Shown: one piece after another, positions 17,528 through 26,458 of the stretch
Position numbering within the stretch: position 1 is the first letter of the stretch
Layout of the letters: each line of letters begins with the position of its first letter
From: an uncultured Desulfobulbaceae bacterium
GTDB taxonomy: Bacteria; Desulfobacterota; Desulfobulbia; Desulfobulbales; Desulfobulbaceae
Direction: 5' to 3'
Assembly: GCA_947259225.1 (NCBI GenBank)
Contig: CAMYLK010000006.1
Span: 1 to 64,000 of the forward strand
DNA length: 64,000 bases
Notes under the pieces: generated by a model
Seen by the model: only the letters and a program-made list of their open reading frames with translations
Told to the model about the DNA's origin: nothing
The model's database searches: none
Made by a program: the position numbers and the translations under genes

Positions 17528-18772
17528 ATGCGTGTATGCATGCTGACGTATTTTTACTGGCCGGCAAACGCAGGTGGCGCAGAAAATCAATGCCGTCGAC
17601 TTGCTGCACAGCTGGTTCAAAATGGTCATAACTGTCGGGTATTGACCGGTCGACATGATATTTCTGTTCCCGGTTCCCAGGCAGAAAACGGGGTGAGAAT
17701 TATCAGATGCCCGACCTTTGAGATAGTATTGCAGAGATTGAGGATCAAACCTTTGTATACAAAGGATAAAGTGCAGGATGAACATGAGGAAACAGTAACA
17801 AAATATGACCATCAAACATCGTCTGGTTTTAGCCATTTTATTTCTTCTATGGCAACCAAGGTGGTTCGGTTCTGTAATGCGAGTGTTTTCGGAATCAGTA
17901 TATTAATTTACTTGCTGATAAATAAAAAGTCACTTGATGTTATTCATGTGCATACAGCGGAATGGATTGCCGGAGTTGCTTATATAGCCGGGTATCTGAC
18001 TAAAACACCGGTTGTCTGCAAGGGGGCCAATTTACCGGTTTTCCCTGATATCGAATATGTTCCTCTTGGGTTTTTCCTGGAGAATTGGCGCAAAAAAAAT
18101 CATTTTATTGCTTTAACTCAGGCAATGAAAAATGACCTTCTGGAAAATGGGGTGCCTGAAAATAAAATTACAGTCATACCTAATGGTGTGCAAGTACCAC
18201 GAGAAACAGCCTCCGTCGCCGAGAACACAAATTTTTTATATATAGGAAATTTTAGCCAGACTGCCGCTCACAAAGGTTTTGATATACTCATCAAGGCCTG
18301 GTCCATTGTACATCAGGCCAAGCCAACCGCTCTATTGACTATGCTTGGTGGTGGAGATGCCAGATCATGGATTGACTTAGCCAATGAATTGGGATGTGGT
18401 AACTCCATCAGGTTCGAAGGGTACCAGGATGAGCTGGCATCTTATTACATTTCGGCATGCTGCCTTCTGTTGCCTTCGCGTAAAGAAGGGATTTCAAATG
18501 CCTTGTTAGAAGCTCAAAGCTGGGGAATACCTGCCATTGTCTCGGATATCCCCGGTAACAGAGAAGTTATCATCCACAGGGAAAACGGCCTGGTAATCCC
18601 TGTTGATGATTACATTGCCCTGTCTGAAGCGTGTATCTCCTTGTTTGATAAGCCGTGGATTCGTCAGCAATATGGAAAAGCGGCAAGGAAAAGGATGGAG
18701 GCGATCTTTGCCATGGAGAAGGTGGCGCAGCAAACCGTTCAACTCTATGAAGAGCTTGTTCATGGACAATGA
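17528..18772 (+). CDS. family 4 glycosyltransferase
   Basis: GT-B glycosyltransferase of 414 residues. The N-terminal half begins with MLTYFYWP and GGAENQCRRLA; the donor-binding half has FLYIGNFSQ near 238, MLGGGDARSW and EGISNALLEAQSWGIPAIVS near 320 with the conserved ExxxxG-type glutamate. A hydrophobic stretch at 118-135 suggests monotopic membrane contact. It is a close relative of the GT4 at 21619 (both have GGAE-QCR, YxGNFSQ and the same C-terminal motif), so the two are likely a duplicated pair flanking the broken SGNH-like gene and asnB. Confidence 0.92.
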   Translation: MRVCMLTYFYWPANAGGAENQCRRLAAQLVQNGHNCRVLTGRHDISVPGSQAENGVRIIRCPTFEIVLQRLRIKPLYTKDKVQDEHEETVTKYDHQTSSGFSHFISSMATKVVRFCNASVFGISILIYLLINKKSLDVIHVHTAEWIAGVAYIAGYLTKTPVVCKGANLPVFPDIEYVPLGFFLENWRKKNHFIALTQAMKNDLLENGVPENKITVIPNGVQVPRETASVAENTNFLYIGNFSQTAAHKGFDILIKAWSIVHQAKPTALLTMLGGGDARSWIDLANELGCGNSIRFEGYQDELASYYISACCLLLPSRKEGISNALLEAQSWGIPAIVSDIPGNREVIIHRENGLVIPVDDYIALSEACISLFDKPWIRQQYGKAARKRMEAIFAMEKVAQQTVQLYEELVHGQ

Positions 18773-18800
18773 AAGCGGTTGTCTGTAACAATGGGGCGTA

Positions 18801-19692
18801 ATGACAGTTTTGCAACCCTTGACTTGTAGAAGTTCCAAACTCTTGCTGACAGGAAACTCTATGCTGGGAGAGTCAGTGGATCAAAATGAGTTGTCACCGG
18901 ATTTACAGTTACCTTCTGCTACTGTATGGGTGGGTGGAGCCGGATCTTCATGGTGGCATCTTTTTGTTAAGAATACTATTCCAAAAATGGAGAGGCAGCC
19001 TGAATATGTAGCTATTTTTTCAGGAATAATTATTTGACATTGCCTCAACTGAGAGTTGGTGGAAAACATAAGAAATTTGTTGATGAACTGGCAGGTAAAG
19101 ATGAACCCCTTATTGACCGTTAGCCTATGGGTTTGAAAACCACTTTATGAAATATTACCTGCAACGATATTTCCCACTTTATAATAAACGTGAGTATTAC
19201 CGTAAAGAGGTGGATAGCAGTTTGAGAAGAAGTGCCGGATTGATTACCGGCTTTGATGATGAGAGTGTTGAAAAAGCAATCTCCCAGGTTTTTGCTGATG
19301 ATAATATGGATGACACCCTATTGCACCAACGTCAATTAACCGAAGAAAGAAAACAGGATGAACGATGGAAAATCCAGGATATTATTCCCGATAATACTTT
19401 TCTTGATCCCATCCTGAAGCTTTGCCGGGATCAAGGTATCCAATTGTTTCTGGTAAGGGTTAAGCGCAGAAGGGACTTGATGAAAAATCAACAAGGCAAA
19501 GGATTAGTTGTCTATATGGACAAACTGAAAAATTATCTAGATAATAATAATATTCCCATACTGGACTATACAGAGGATTCTAGAATAGAAAAACAACATT
19601 TTGGTCATGGAGATCACCTGAACAGGCAGAGCGGCAGAGCATTGTCTACCGCTATTTTGGCAGATGATTTGCGAAAAATTTTAAGTTTATAA
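18801..19692 (+). pseudogene. frameshifted SGNH/AlgX-like gene
   Basis: Three successive frames make up one protein. Frame 1 (from the ATG at 18801) has LLLTGNSMLGES, a GDS-like block, and ends in PEYVAIF. The reading then continues in another frame from about 19018 with RNNYLTLPQLRV, and after about 19119 in a third frame with LAYGFENHF into the long open stretch from 19147 that ends in GDHLNRQSGRALS, the Asp-x-His block of the fold. One missing T in the T6 run near 19012-19017 and one missing base near 19119 explain both shifts. The joined product would be about 297 residues without a membrane anchor. It could be a true pseudogene or sequencing error; the open 181-residue part may still be made. 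Confidence 0.72.
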
Positions 19693-19723
19693 ACTGTTGT
19701 TTACATGTAATATGGTGAGATAA

Positions 19724-21622
19724 ATGTGCGGCATTGTGGGATTTGTTTCAAGGGTAAACAGAATAAGCGAGGAGACTCTTGCAGCAATGCGAGATACTCT
19801 AATGCACAGAGGTCCTGATGACGCCGGCATCCAAATGTTTAACCAAGAGGCAGGTGACAGTAAACTATTTGCGGGGCTGGCACATCGTCGCTTAAGCATT
19901 ATTGACCTGTCAAGTGCCGGTAAACAGCCCATGGCAAATGAGGATGGCAAAGTATGGATCACATACAACGGGGAATGTTACAATTTTCAGAGTCTAAGAC
20001 AGAAGTTGGCTCAAAGAGGCCATATATTCCGATCCGCAACAGATACGGAAGTCGTTGTGCATGGGTACGAGGAATGGGGTATTGAAGAACTCCTCAATAA
20101 ACTCAATGGAATGCTGGCTTTTGCTCTCTGGGATGATAATCAGGAAAAACTTTTTCTGGCTCGAGACAGGGTTGGTAAGAAACCTTTGTATTATGTGATA
20201 GAGGATGACGGGACTCTTGTTTTTGCCTCAGAAATCAAAGCGTTGATCCGTGGCGGCTTTGTTGATCCTGGAGATATCGAAGAAGCTGCGCTTGTTCAAT
20301 TCTGGTTGTATGGTTATACCACCGGAGAACAAACAGTTTTCCGGAAGGTGCGCAGGCTGCTGCCCGGTCATTATGCAGTCTGGCAGAAAGGGAAGTTGGC
20401 GACCCACAATTATTGGGACTGTATCTTTGACTTTAAGGAAGACAGGGGACGAGCAGTCGATGATTACTGTGACGAACTTGAAGACCTGCTCCTCGACGCC
20501 ATTCGTCTTCGCATGATTGCCGATGTGCCGGTTGGTGTATTTCTATCAGGAGGAGTTGATTCCAGCCTTATTGCAGCGCTGGCTGCAAGGATTACCGGCA
20601 GCTCTCTGCGTTCGTTTTCAATAGGTTTTTCGGAAAATAAATTTGATGAATCTTTTTTTGCACAATCAGTTGCCGATCATCTTGGGATAGAAAACAAGCG
20701 TCTGCAGGTTCATGAAGATCTTCAGGATTCATTTCGCTCAATTGCTCTCCATTTTGACGAGCTTTTTGGAGATTCATCTGCTGTCCCTACCTATTTTGTA
20801 TCAAAGCTTGCCAGAAAGCATGCAACGGTAGCTCTTACAGGTGATGGAGGTGATGAGCTTTTTGCAGGTTATGACAGCTATGCCAAGGCCTTGAGTATCT
20901 GGGGTTCTCAAAAGGAACGAAAACTGTTTAAAGGGCGGGCCTCAGCCCTGCAGAAGAGTATTGACTGGCTGCAGTTACGTTTTGTTCCCCAACATGAAAG
21001 GCTTTCAGCTTTAGAACGTATAATGCCGTTGGTCGGCTTGAGGAAAGTATTTTCAGAAGAAGTGATGGGGAAGACGGGTCATCATGAGGCATTAGCAGGA
21101 AGAGAACAATGGTATTCCAGGGTTGCAGAAGTGGACTTGTTAAGTCAAATGCAGTACGTAAATCTGAAAACATATTTACCAGATGACATATTAGTCAAAG
21201 TAGACCGGATGAGTATGTTTAATGCCCTTGAGTGTAGAAGCCCGTTGCTTGATTACAGGGTCGTAGAGTTTGCTTCCCGTTTACCCTTCAGCATGAAGAT
21301 TGGTCCTCAGGGGGAGCGGAAATTTTTACTCCGCCGGTTGTTGGGGCGATATATCCCTCAAAAGATGATTGACCGTCCCAAAATGGGTTTTATTGTGCCC
21401 TGGTCGGAATGGTGTCAGGGTCCCTTGGGAATGGATGTAAAAACAAAGTGGCAAGAAATGGGTTCTTCTTTTTTCAACCCGAAAGCTGCTGAGTATCTGT
21501 TTCCTGCTGGTAAGTTAGGATGGCCTGCCAGGCAGTGGAATGCATACTGCACGGTGCATTTTTTCAGCATGCTGAAAGAGAAAGGACAACATAAATTACA
21601 AGAGTTCGACGACAGGAAATGA
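19724..21622 (+). CDS. asnB: asparagine synthase-type amidotransferase
   Basis: Glutamine-hydrolysing amidotransferase of 632 residues. The mature N-terminal Cys (MCGIVGFV), HRGPDD, HRRLSIIDL, YNGECYN and the glutaminase end are all present; the synthetase half has the ATP pyrophosphatase loop FLSGGVDSSL near 276, LTGDGGDELFAGY near 372 and KVDRMSMFNALECRSPLLD. In glycan loci such proteins amidate sugar acids or build amino-sugar derivatives rather than free asparagine. It follows the frameshifted gene by 31 bases and overlaps the next GT4 by 4 bases (ATGA), so the two are coupled. Confidence 0.9.
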   Translation: MCGIVGFVSRVNRISEETLAAMRDTLMHRGPDDAGIQMFNQEAGDSKLFAGLAHRRLSIIDLSSAGKQPMANEDGKVWITYNGECYNFQSLRQKLAQRGHIFRSATDTEVVVHGYEEWGIEELLNKLNGMLAFALWDDNQEKLFLARDRVGKKPLYYVIEDDGTLVFASEIKALIRGGFVDPGDIEEAALVQFWLYGYTTGEQTVFRKVRRLLPGHYAVWQKGKLATHNYWDCIFDFKEDRGRAVDDYCDELEDLLLDAIRLRMIADVPVGVFLSGGVDSSLIAALAARITGSSLRSFSIGFSENKFDESFFAQSVADHLGIENKRLQVHEDLQDSFRSIALHFDELFGDSSAVPTYFVSKLARKHATVALTGDGGDELFAGYDSYAKALSIWGSQKERKLFKGRASALQKSIDWLQLRFVPQHERLSALERIMPLVGLRKVFSEEVMGKTGHHEALAGREQWYSRVAEVDLLSQMQYVNLKTYLPDDILVKVDRMSMFNALECRSPLLDYRVVEFASRLPFSMKIGPQGERKFLLRRLLGRYIPQKMIDRPKMGFIVPWSEWCQGPLGMDVKTKWQEMGSSFFNPKAAEYLFPAGKLGWPARQWNAYCTVHFFSMLKEKGQHKLQEFDDRK

Positions 21623-22848
21623 AGATCTGGATGGTCACCTGGAGTTATTGGCCTGGCCCTCAAGGAGGGGCAGAACGTCAATGCCGGCTCCTAGTTTCGA
21701 ATTTCCCGGAAGGAAGTGTTGAATGTTCAGTGATAACCGGATGGCTTTCATGGCGCTGGAAACGAAAGGAAAAAGATGGTTTCGCCATTATTCGCAGGTT
21801 CAGTTTGCTGGCACCTCTGGCTCTTGCAGCGGAAAAGGCGGCAATTTTTTTTATTGCCCGATTATGCTCAGGCAAAGGAAAAGGTAACGACCTCGAGCAG
21901 AAAATAGTTTTTTGGCTTCGTCTGCCTTTTGTCTGGCTGGCACGTTTCTTTTTTATGGTGGAGTTTTCCCTCTGGTCGTATCGAAATAAAGAAACAGTAG
22001 ATATTATTCATGTCCATGAAACAGGTTGGCTGGGAGCTTTTACAATCTACCTGGCCAAAAAACTGGGAAAGCCTGTCCTGTGTAAGGAAGCTACATACCC
22101 TGCTTTTCCAGTATTGGGGTGGGATGTTCCTTTTCGCAGATTCTTGAAAAGATATCAGCGTAATGCACATATAATAGCCTTGAATGATGCTGTAAAAGAA
22201 GACCTTATGCATAAAGGGGTGGCGGAGAAAAGGATTTCACTCATACCTAATGCGGTGATTTATCCATCAATTGGAGCAAAACCTGGAGAAAGCAATACCG
22301 TCCTGTACGTAGGGAATTTTAGCCAGGGAGCTTATTTAAAGGCATTTGACGTTCTTTTTGAGGCATGGGCAAGTGTTGCGAAGGATTTGCCGAATATTAC
22401 TTTAATTATGCTGGGCGGAGGAAATACAGAATATTGGAAGAAGGTGGCCAAGAGTCTTGAATGCGATCAATCGGTTCGTTTCCTCGGGTTTTGTCAAAAC
22501 ACTTCTCCTTACTTTAGAGACGCTGGTTTATTTGTTCTCCCGTCAAGGGTAGAGGGTATGTCAAACGCCCTGCTTGAAGCAATGAGTTGGGGATTGCCTG
22601 CCGTGGTATCCGATATACCAGGAAACCTGGCCGTTGTAAGTGATGGTGAAAACGGGAAAGTTGTTCCTGCCGGTGATTCAAATGCTTTGGCTGAAACCAT
22701 TGTCCAACTGATGAATTCCCCTCAATTACGAGGCACCATGGGTGTCAAGGGCAGAGAGACCGTAGCAAAGGAGTTTAAAGTTGAAATCGTTTTAAACAAG
22801 CTGGTCCATCTGTATAACACTTTGGTAAAGAGAGATATTTCTGCCTGA
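21619..22848 (+). CDS. family 4 glycosyltransferase
   Basis: GT-B glycosyltransferase, 409 residues, starting in the ATGA overlap with asnB. It begins MVTWSYWPGPQGGAERQCR; VLYVGNFSQ near 230, MLGGGNTEYW and EGMSNALLEAMSWGLPAVVS near 311 form the donor-binding half. A hydrophobic, aromatic patch at 95-118 suggests a membrane-contact region. It is the paralogue of the GT4 at 17528. It acts in the cytoplasm or at the inner face of the membrane; the sugar cannot be told. Confidence 0.92.
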   Translation: MKIWMVTWSYWPGPQGGAERQCRLLVSNFPEGSVECSVITGWLSWRWKRKEKDGFAIIRRFSLLAPLALAAEKAAIFFIARLCSGKGKGNDLEQKIVFWLRLPFVWLARFFFMVEFSLWSYRNKETVDIIHVHETGWLGAFTIYLAKKLGKPVLCKEATYPAFPVLGWDVPFRRFLKRYQRNAHIIALNDAVKEDLMHKGVAEKRISLIPNAVIYPSIGAKPGESNTVLYVGNFSQGAYLKAFDVLFEAWASVAKDLPNITLIMLGGGNTEYWKKVAKSLECDQSVRFLGFCQNTSPYFRDAGLFVLPSRVEGMSNALLEAMSWGLPAVVSDIPGNLAVVSDGENGKVVPAGDSNALAETIVQLMNSPQLRGTMGVKGRETVAKEFKVEIVLNKLVHLYNTLVKRDISA

Positions 22849-22857
22849 CAGGTATAT

Positions 22858-24003
22858 ATGCGCATTCTATTTCATTGCTGGGAATATCCGCCCCGGGGAT
22901 CAGGGATTGGCCGTTATATTTATTATATGACCCTGGCGCTTCAGAAGGCAGGTCATTATACGGTTGTTGTGACGAGTCATGGTGACGAAGGAGCCTCAAA
23001 AGAGATGCTGGACCGCGGTGTGGTCTATCGTGCCTACAGAAATGATGAAATAGGTAAGGTTCATATAGCTCAACTGGTGTTGACAAAAGCACGTGAGCAT
23101 GGTGTGGACTGGATTGAAGGTGTCGATCACCTGGGTGAATCTTCCTTACTTTTACAACTGAAACCAAGGCCACCAATTGTGATAAAAGCCCACTATAATG
23201 ATGTAGTAAAATGTGCACGTTTTGCTCAGGCTCACTACCGCTGGCAAAAAATCTTTATCAATGCGGCATGCTGTCGAGATCATCATCGGCTCAAGAGGGA
23301 GCGGGACAGTCTGAGATATGCCGATATACTACTGACTCCTTCAAAAAGGATTCTGGAGGAAATGAGGAATCAGGAGTTACAACTTTCACCAAAAACTGCT
23401 GTTATTCCAAATCCGATCAGTCTTTTACCAGAATGGGTCAATGATGAGGCACAGGACCCCACTCTACTACTGGTTGGCCGTATTGATATAGGCAAGGGAA
23501 TAGAATACCTGCCGAAGCTCGTAGACGTACTTTCCCTGAAGTTTCCAGGTTTACGCGTTGAAATTGCCGGTGATGACAGCTATGCTCGATTTTTGGGATC
23601 CACAAAACACTGGTTGGAGAAAAAGGCTGGATATCGAGCAAAATATTTCCGTTTTTTAGGCCAGCTCAGCCCTTCTGAGCTGGATGAAGCCTATCGCAGG
23701 GCCTGGGTTGTTATCGTTCCATCACTGTGGGATACATTCCCTACTGTAGTTTTAGAGGCAATGGTTCGCGGGAAAGCTATGGTCGCCAGTCCCAACGGGG
23801 GAATGCCGGAAATGCTTGCCGGTACATCATGCGTTGTTGCAGATCCTGCCGGCGGGGAATTTGCTGATGCTGTGGCAGTTTTTCTCTCCGATCCCGGGCA
23901 ACGACAGAAAGCCGGAGCGTCAGCTCTGTCACGTGCTATAATAAAATATTCTTGTGACAGTGTGTCTGCCACTTATATAAATTTTATCAAAGCCAACCTA
24001 TGA
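22858..24003 (+). CDS. family 4 glycosyltransferase
   Basis: GT-B glycosyltransferase of 381 residues. CWEYPPRGSGIGRYIYYM at 7-24 is the glycine-rich acceptor-side loop, LLVGRIDIGKGIEYLPKL near 204 begins the donor domain, and PSLWDTFPTVVLEAMVRG near 285 holds the catalytic glutamates. It is distinct from the 17528/21619 pair. It ends in an ATGA overlap with the next gene, so translation is coupled along 21619-25204. Confidence 0.92.
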   Translation: MRILFHCWEYPPRGSGIGRYIYYMTLALQKAGHYTVVVTSHGDEGASKEMLDRGVVYRAYRNDEIGKVHIAQLVLTKAREHGVDWIEGVDHLGESSLLLQLKPRPPIVIKAHYNDVVKCARFAQAHYRWQKIFINAACCRDHHRLKRERDSLRYADILLTPSKRILEEMRNQELQLSPKTAVIPNPISLLPEWVNDEAQDPTLLLVGRIDIGKGIEYLPKLVDVLSLKFPGLRVEIAGDDSYARFLGSTKHWLEKKAGYRAKYFRFLGQLSPSELDEAYRRAWVVIVPSLWDTFPTVVLEAMVRGKAMVASPNGGMPEMLAGTSCVVADPAGGEFADAVAVFLSDPGQRQKAGASALSRAIIKYSCDSVSATYINFIKANL

Positions 24004-25103
24004 AATCATTGGCTCTTTTACCATACTGCCCTTTGCCTGCCAATCATGGAGGCAAGGTGGAGATGTGGAAACATCTGAAGGTATTGCAGTCACTTGGGCA
24101 ATGCGAGATATTTTCTGCCGCAAGTCGTCCCGTAGGTATGGGTTGGAATCCATCTACAAGAAAAGAGATCGAAGACCGCGGTTTCCAGGTCACGTTGCGT
24201 GAGGAAGTACGTCCTTCGCGAAACTGGAGGCAGCTGGCAGGTATAGCCTATGCTATGGCATGTAAAGGCCTCAGGCTAGAGAAAGCTTTTGGCCATGCTA
24301 ATCCTTATCACCGCTATGCTTTTCATCAGGATTATTGGCTGGAATCTTCCATGCATGCCAATTTGGCTATTATCAATTACAGTTTTTGGGCCTGGCTCCC
24401 GACGGCCTGTCCAAAAGTTATTATATTGCTTGATTTGTTTTCGAATGTAATGTGGGGAGGATCACGCCGCGAGACTGAAGACTTGCAGAAAGCAGACTTA
24501 ATTGTAGTCATTTCCAAGGATGAAGAAAAGATTCTACGTCAACGTGGGCTCACAAAAATTTTATGGAGCCCGCCCCTTGTGGAGTCTTCAGATTTTCCTC
24601 TTAGCCACAAGGTTGGGATTATCGGTTCAGCAAACGCATTTAATCAGGAGGGGCTACGTTGGTTGAGTACAGAAGCTGTGCCTGATACACTCTCTGTGAC
24701 TATTTATGGTGCGCTATCACAATTTACTACCTTGCCACAAGCGGGCAAGGTGAAAAGGTATGCAGAATCTCATGAGCCGTATCGGGATTGTGGTATTATA
24801 TTACTACCTACGGCATTGGGGATGGGGGTGCAAATCAAAGTGGTTGAGGCTATAGCCAGCGGTCGAGCAGTGGTGGCAAGGTCAGGGGCTGTTCGTGGTC
24901 TGCCGCAAGGCGAAGGGGCCTGGATAGAAGTGGATACTCCTGGTGAAATGTGGGCTCAGGCAGAACTATTAAGCCGTGATGATAACCTTCGGCTTGAGCA
25001 GGGGGCTAAGGCCCGGTCTTATTATGAACGCCATTTGAATTCTCAGAAAATTTTTTCTGATTTACGCAAAGCATACTTGAGCTTGGCTGGGAAAAATATA
25101 TGA
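24000..25103 (+). CDS. glycosyltransferase, GT-B (Glyco_trans_1_4 type)
   Basis: 367-residue GT-B protein. The N-terminus LPYCPLPANHGGKVEMW is the typical acceptor-side loop; KVGIIGSANAFNQEGLRWL near 203 starts the donor half, and GMGVQIKVVEAIASGRAVVA near 276 carries the conserved glutamate. The C-terminal end is short. The start overlaps the upstream gene by 4 bases and the end overlaps a tiny open frame by 4 bases. The donor is unknown. Confidence 0.88.
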   Translation: MKSLALLPYCPLPANHGGKVEMWKHLKVLQSLGQCEIFSAASRPVGMGWNPSTRKEIEDRGFQVTLREEVRPSRNWRQLAGIAYAMACKGLRLEKAFGHANPYHRYAFHQDYWLESSMHANLAIINYSFWAWLPTACPKVIILLDLFSNVMWGGSRRETEDLQKADLIVVISKDEEKILRQRGLTKILWSPPLVESSDFPLSHKVGIIGSANAFNQEGLRWLSTEAVPDTLSVTIYGALSQFTTLPQAGKVKRYAESHEPYRDCGIILLPTALGMGVQIKVVEAIASGRAVVARSGAVRGLPQGEGAWIEVDTPGEMWAQAELLSRDDNLRLEQGAKARSYYERHLNSQKIFSDLRKAYLSLAGKNI

Positions 25104-25204
25104 TTTTTCTTGTAAATCTTTTTGAAATATTGAGAAATGTTCTGTTTGAAGTGCGCTGCTTGAGATATGCTGTAATTCTTATACGACGTGTAAATGATTA
25201 TTAA
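25100..25204 (+). CDS. 34-residue small ORF coupled to both neighbours
   Basis: A 34-codon open frame whose ATG overlaps the stop of the upstream glycosyltransferase (ATGA, 25100-25103) and whose TAA shares its last base with the ATG of the downstream gene (TAATG, 25202-25206). It encodes a basic, hydrophobic, amphipathic peptide beginning MIFLVNLFEILRN and ending RRVNDY. The precise fit and the lack of a Shine-Dalgarno before 25204 suggest that it is translated and couples the two genes. It could instead be the decayed remnant of a longer gene. No family is recognised. Confidence 0.45.
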   Translation: MIFLVNLFEILRNVLFEVRCLRYAVILIRRVNDY

Positions 25205-25881
25205 TGAAGAACGTGAGTATAGTCATACCCATCTATAATGAAGGTGGAGTTATTGGTGATGTTATTGAAGAGATACGTAAACATGGAGATTTTAGTATCT
25301 TTATAATCGATGACGGCAGTAGTGATAACACCAAAAATCAGGTAGCACAGCATAATGTTTATTATCTACGTCATGTCATCAACCGGGGCAAGGGTGCGGC
25401 AGTTAAAACAGGAGTCATGGCCGCTCACAGGTCGGGTGCAGATGTAGTCGTAACAATGGATGGTGACGGTCAGCACGATCCGGCTGATATTGACACCTTG
25501 ATTGAGCCGATTCTTAGTGAAGGGTATGACGTGGTGCTTGGGTCAAGAATGTTGAACCATGAAGGAATGCCCTTGCTCAAGGTTATTGCAAATAAGATTG
25601 GAAATGTCATTACCTGGATATTTTACGGGATATATGTATCTGATAGTCAATCCGGGTTTCGCGCATACTCAGAGTATGCAGCAGGTATCATCGACACGAG
25701 GGCTGATAAATATGAGTATGACAGCAAGGTAATAAGGGAAATAAAAAGGAATAAGCTGAAATTCAAAGAGGTCCCTGTTCATGTTCGCTATACAAAATAT
25801 TCGATGACTAAACCGCAGAAGCAGGGTTTTATTAATGGACTCAAAACGTTAGTTCGAATTATATGGGATAAACTGGTTTAA
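25204..25881 (+). CDS. DPM1-like polyprenyl-phosphate glycosyltransferase (GT2)
   Basis: 225-residue GT2 of the dolichyl-phosphate mannosyltransferase group, expected to place a sugar on undecaprenyl phosphate at the cytoplasmic face. SIVIPIYNEGG, IDDGSSDNT, NRGKGAAVKTG and MDGDGQHDP (metal site) are all clear, and DSQSGFRAY is the group's late motif. It has no C-terminal membrane segments; the small membrane protein downstream at 25959 is the usual partner for such enzymes. Confidence 0.9.
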   Translation: MKNVSIVIPIYNEGGVIGDVIEEIRKHGDFSIFIIDDGSSDNTKNQVAQHNVYYLRHVINRGKGAAVKTGVMAAHRSGADVVVTMDGDGQHDPADIDTLIEPILSEGYDVVLGSRMLNHEGMPLLKVIANKIGNVITWIFYGIYVSDSQSGFRAYSEYAAGIIDTRADKYEYDSKVIREIKRNKLKFKEVPVHVRYTKYSMTKPQKQGFINGLKTLVRIIWDKLV

Positions 25882-25958
25882 GATCTTTCCTGTATATCTT
25901 TAATTGAAGAAGTACAGGAAAATATCGTTACTTTAAATACATACATATCGTAAGAATT

Positions 25959-26327
25959 ATGAAACTATATCAGATTGTCGTGGTTTTTGTTTCCGCCATA
26001 ATGCTTTTTACAGGTATTAAAGAATTTGTAAAAAGAGAGTCAGGTCAGACTTTTTTAAAACTCATGGTGAGAGTTACGGTTTGGGGAGGGATGGCTCTCA
26101 TTGCGATATATCCTAATTTTACTGTCTATGTGGCCAGGTTTATTGGAATAGTTGATAATATGAACGCCGTGATATTGACTGGTTTTGTGATGGTATTTTT
26201 AATAATTTTCAAGCTGCTTTCAGCCATAGAAAAAATGGAGCAAAATGTATCTGAACTGACCAGGAAGATCGCATTTTGGGAAGCTAAAAACCAACAGGGC
26301 GGTATGGAAGGAAAAAAGGACCAATAA
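25959..26327 (+). CDS. DUF2304 membrane protein
   Basis: 122-residue protein with three hydrophobic segments (about 3-20, 35-55, 65-88), then a charged coiled-coil-like tail (IEKMEQNVSELTRKI). Length, topology and position right after a DPM1-like GT2 match DUF2304 proteins, which are thought to assist or anchor that glycosyltransferase; some relatives are called lipid-linked sugar flippase or accessory subunits, but the role is unproven. Confidence 0.75.
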   Translation: MKLYQIVVVFVSAIMLFTGIKEFVKRESGQTFLKLMVRVTVWGGMALIAIYPNFTVYVARFIGIVDNMNAVILTGFVMVFLIIFKLLSAIEKMEQNVSELTRKIAFWEAKNQQGGMEGKKDQ

Positions 26328-26458
26328 AGTATTTTTTTATGGTACCGCATAAATCAACAAACTCATTACCACGCTTTTATAATATAAGAGTTCTGGTGGC
26401 GCATAAAACTGTTTTACGATATCAACTGTTTTCATTGAAGTACTAAGAATTAGTTTTT

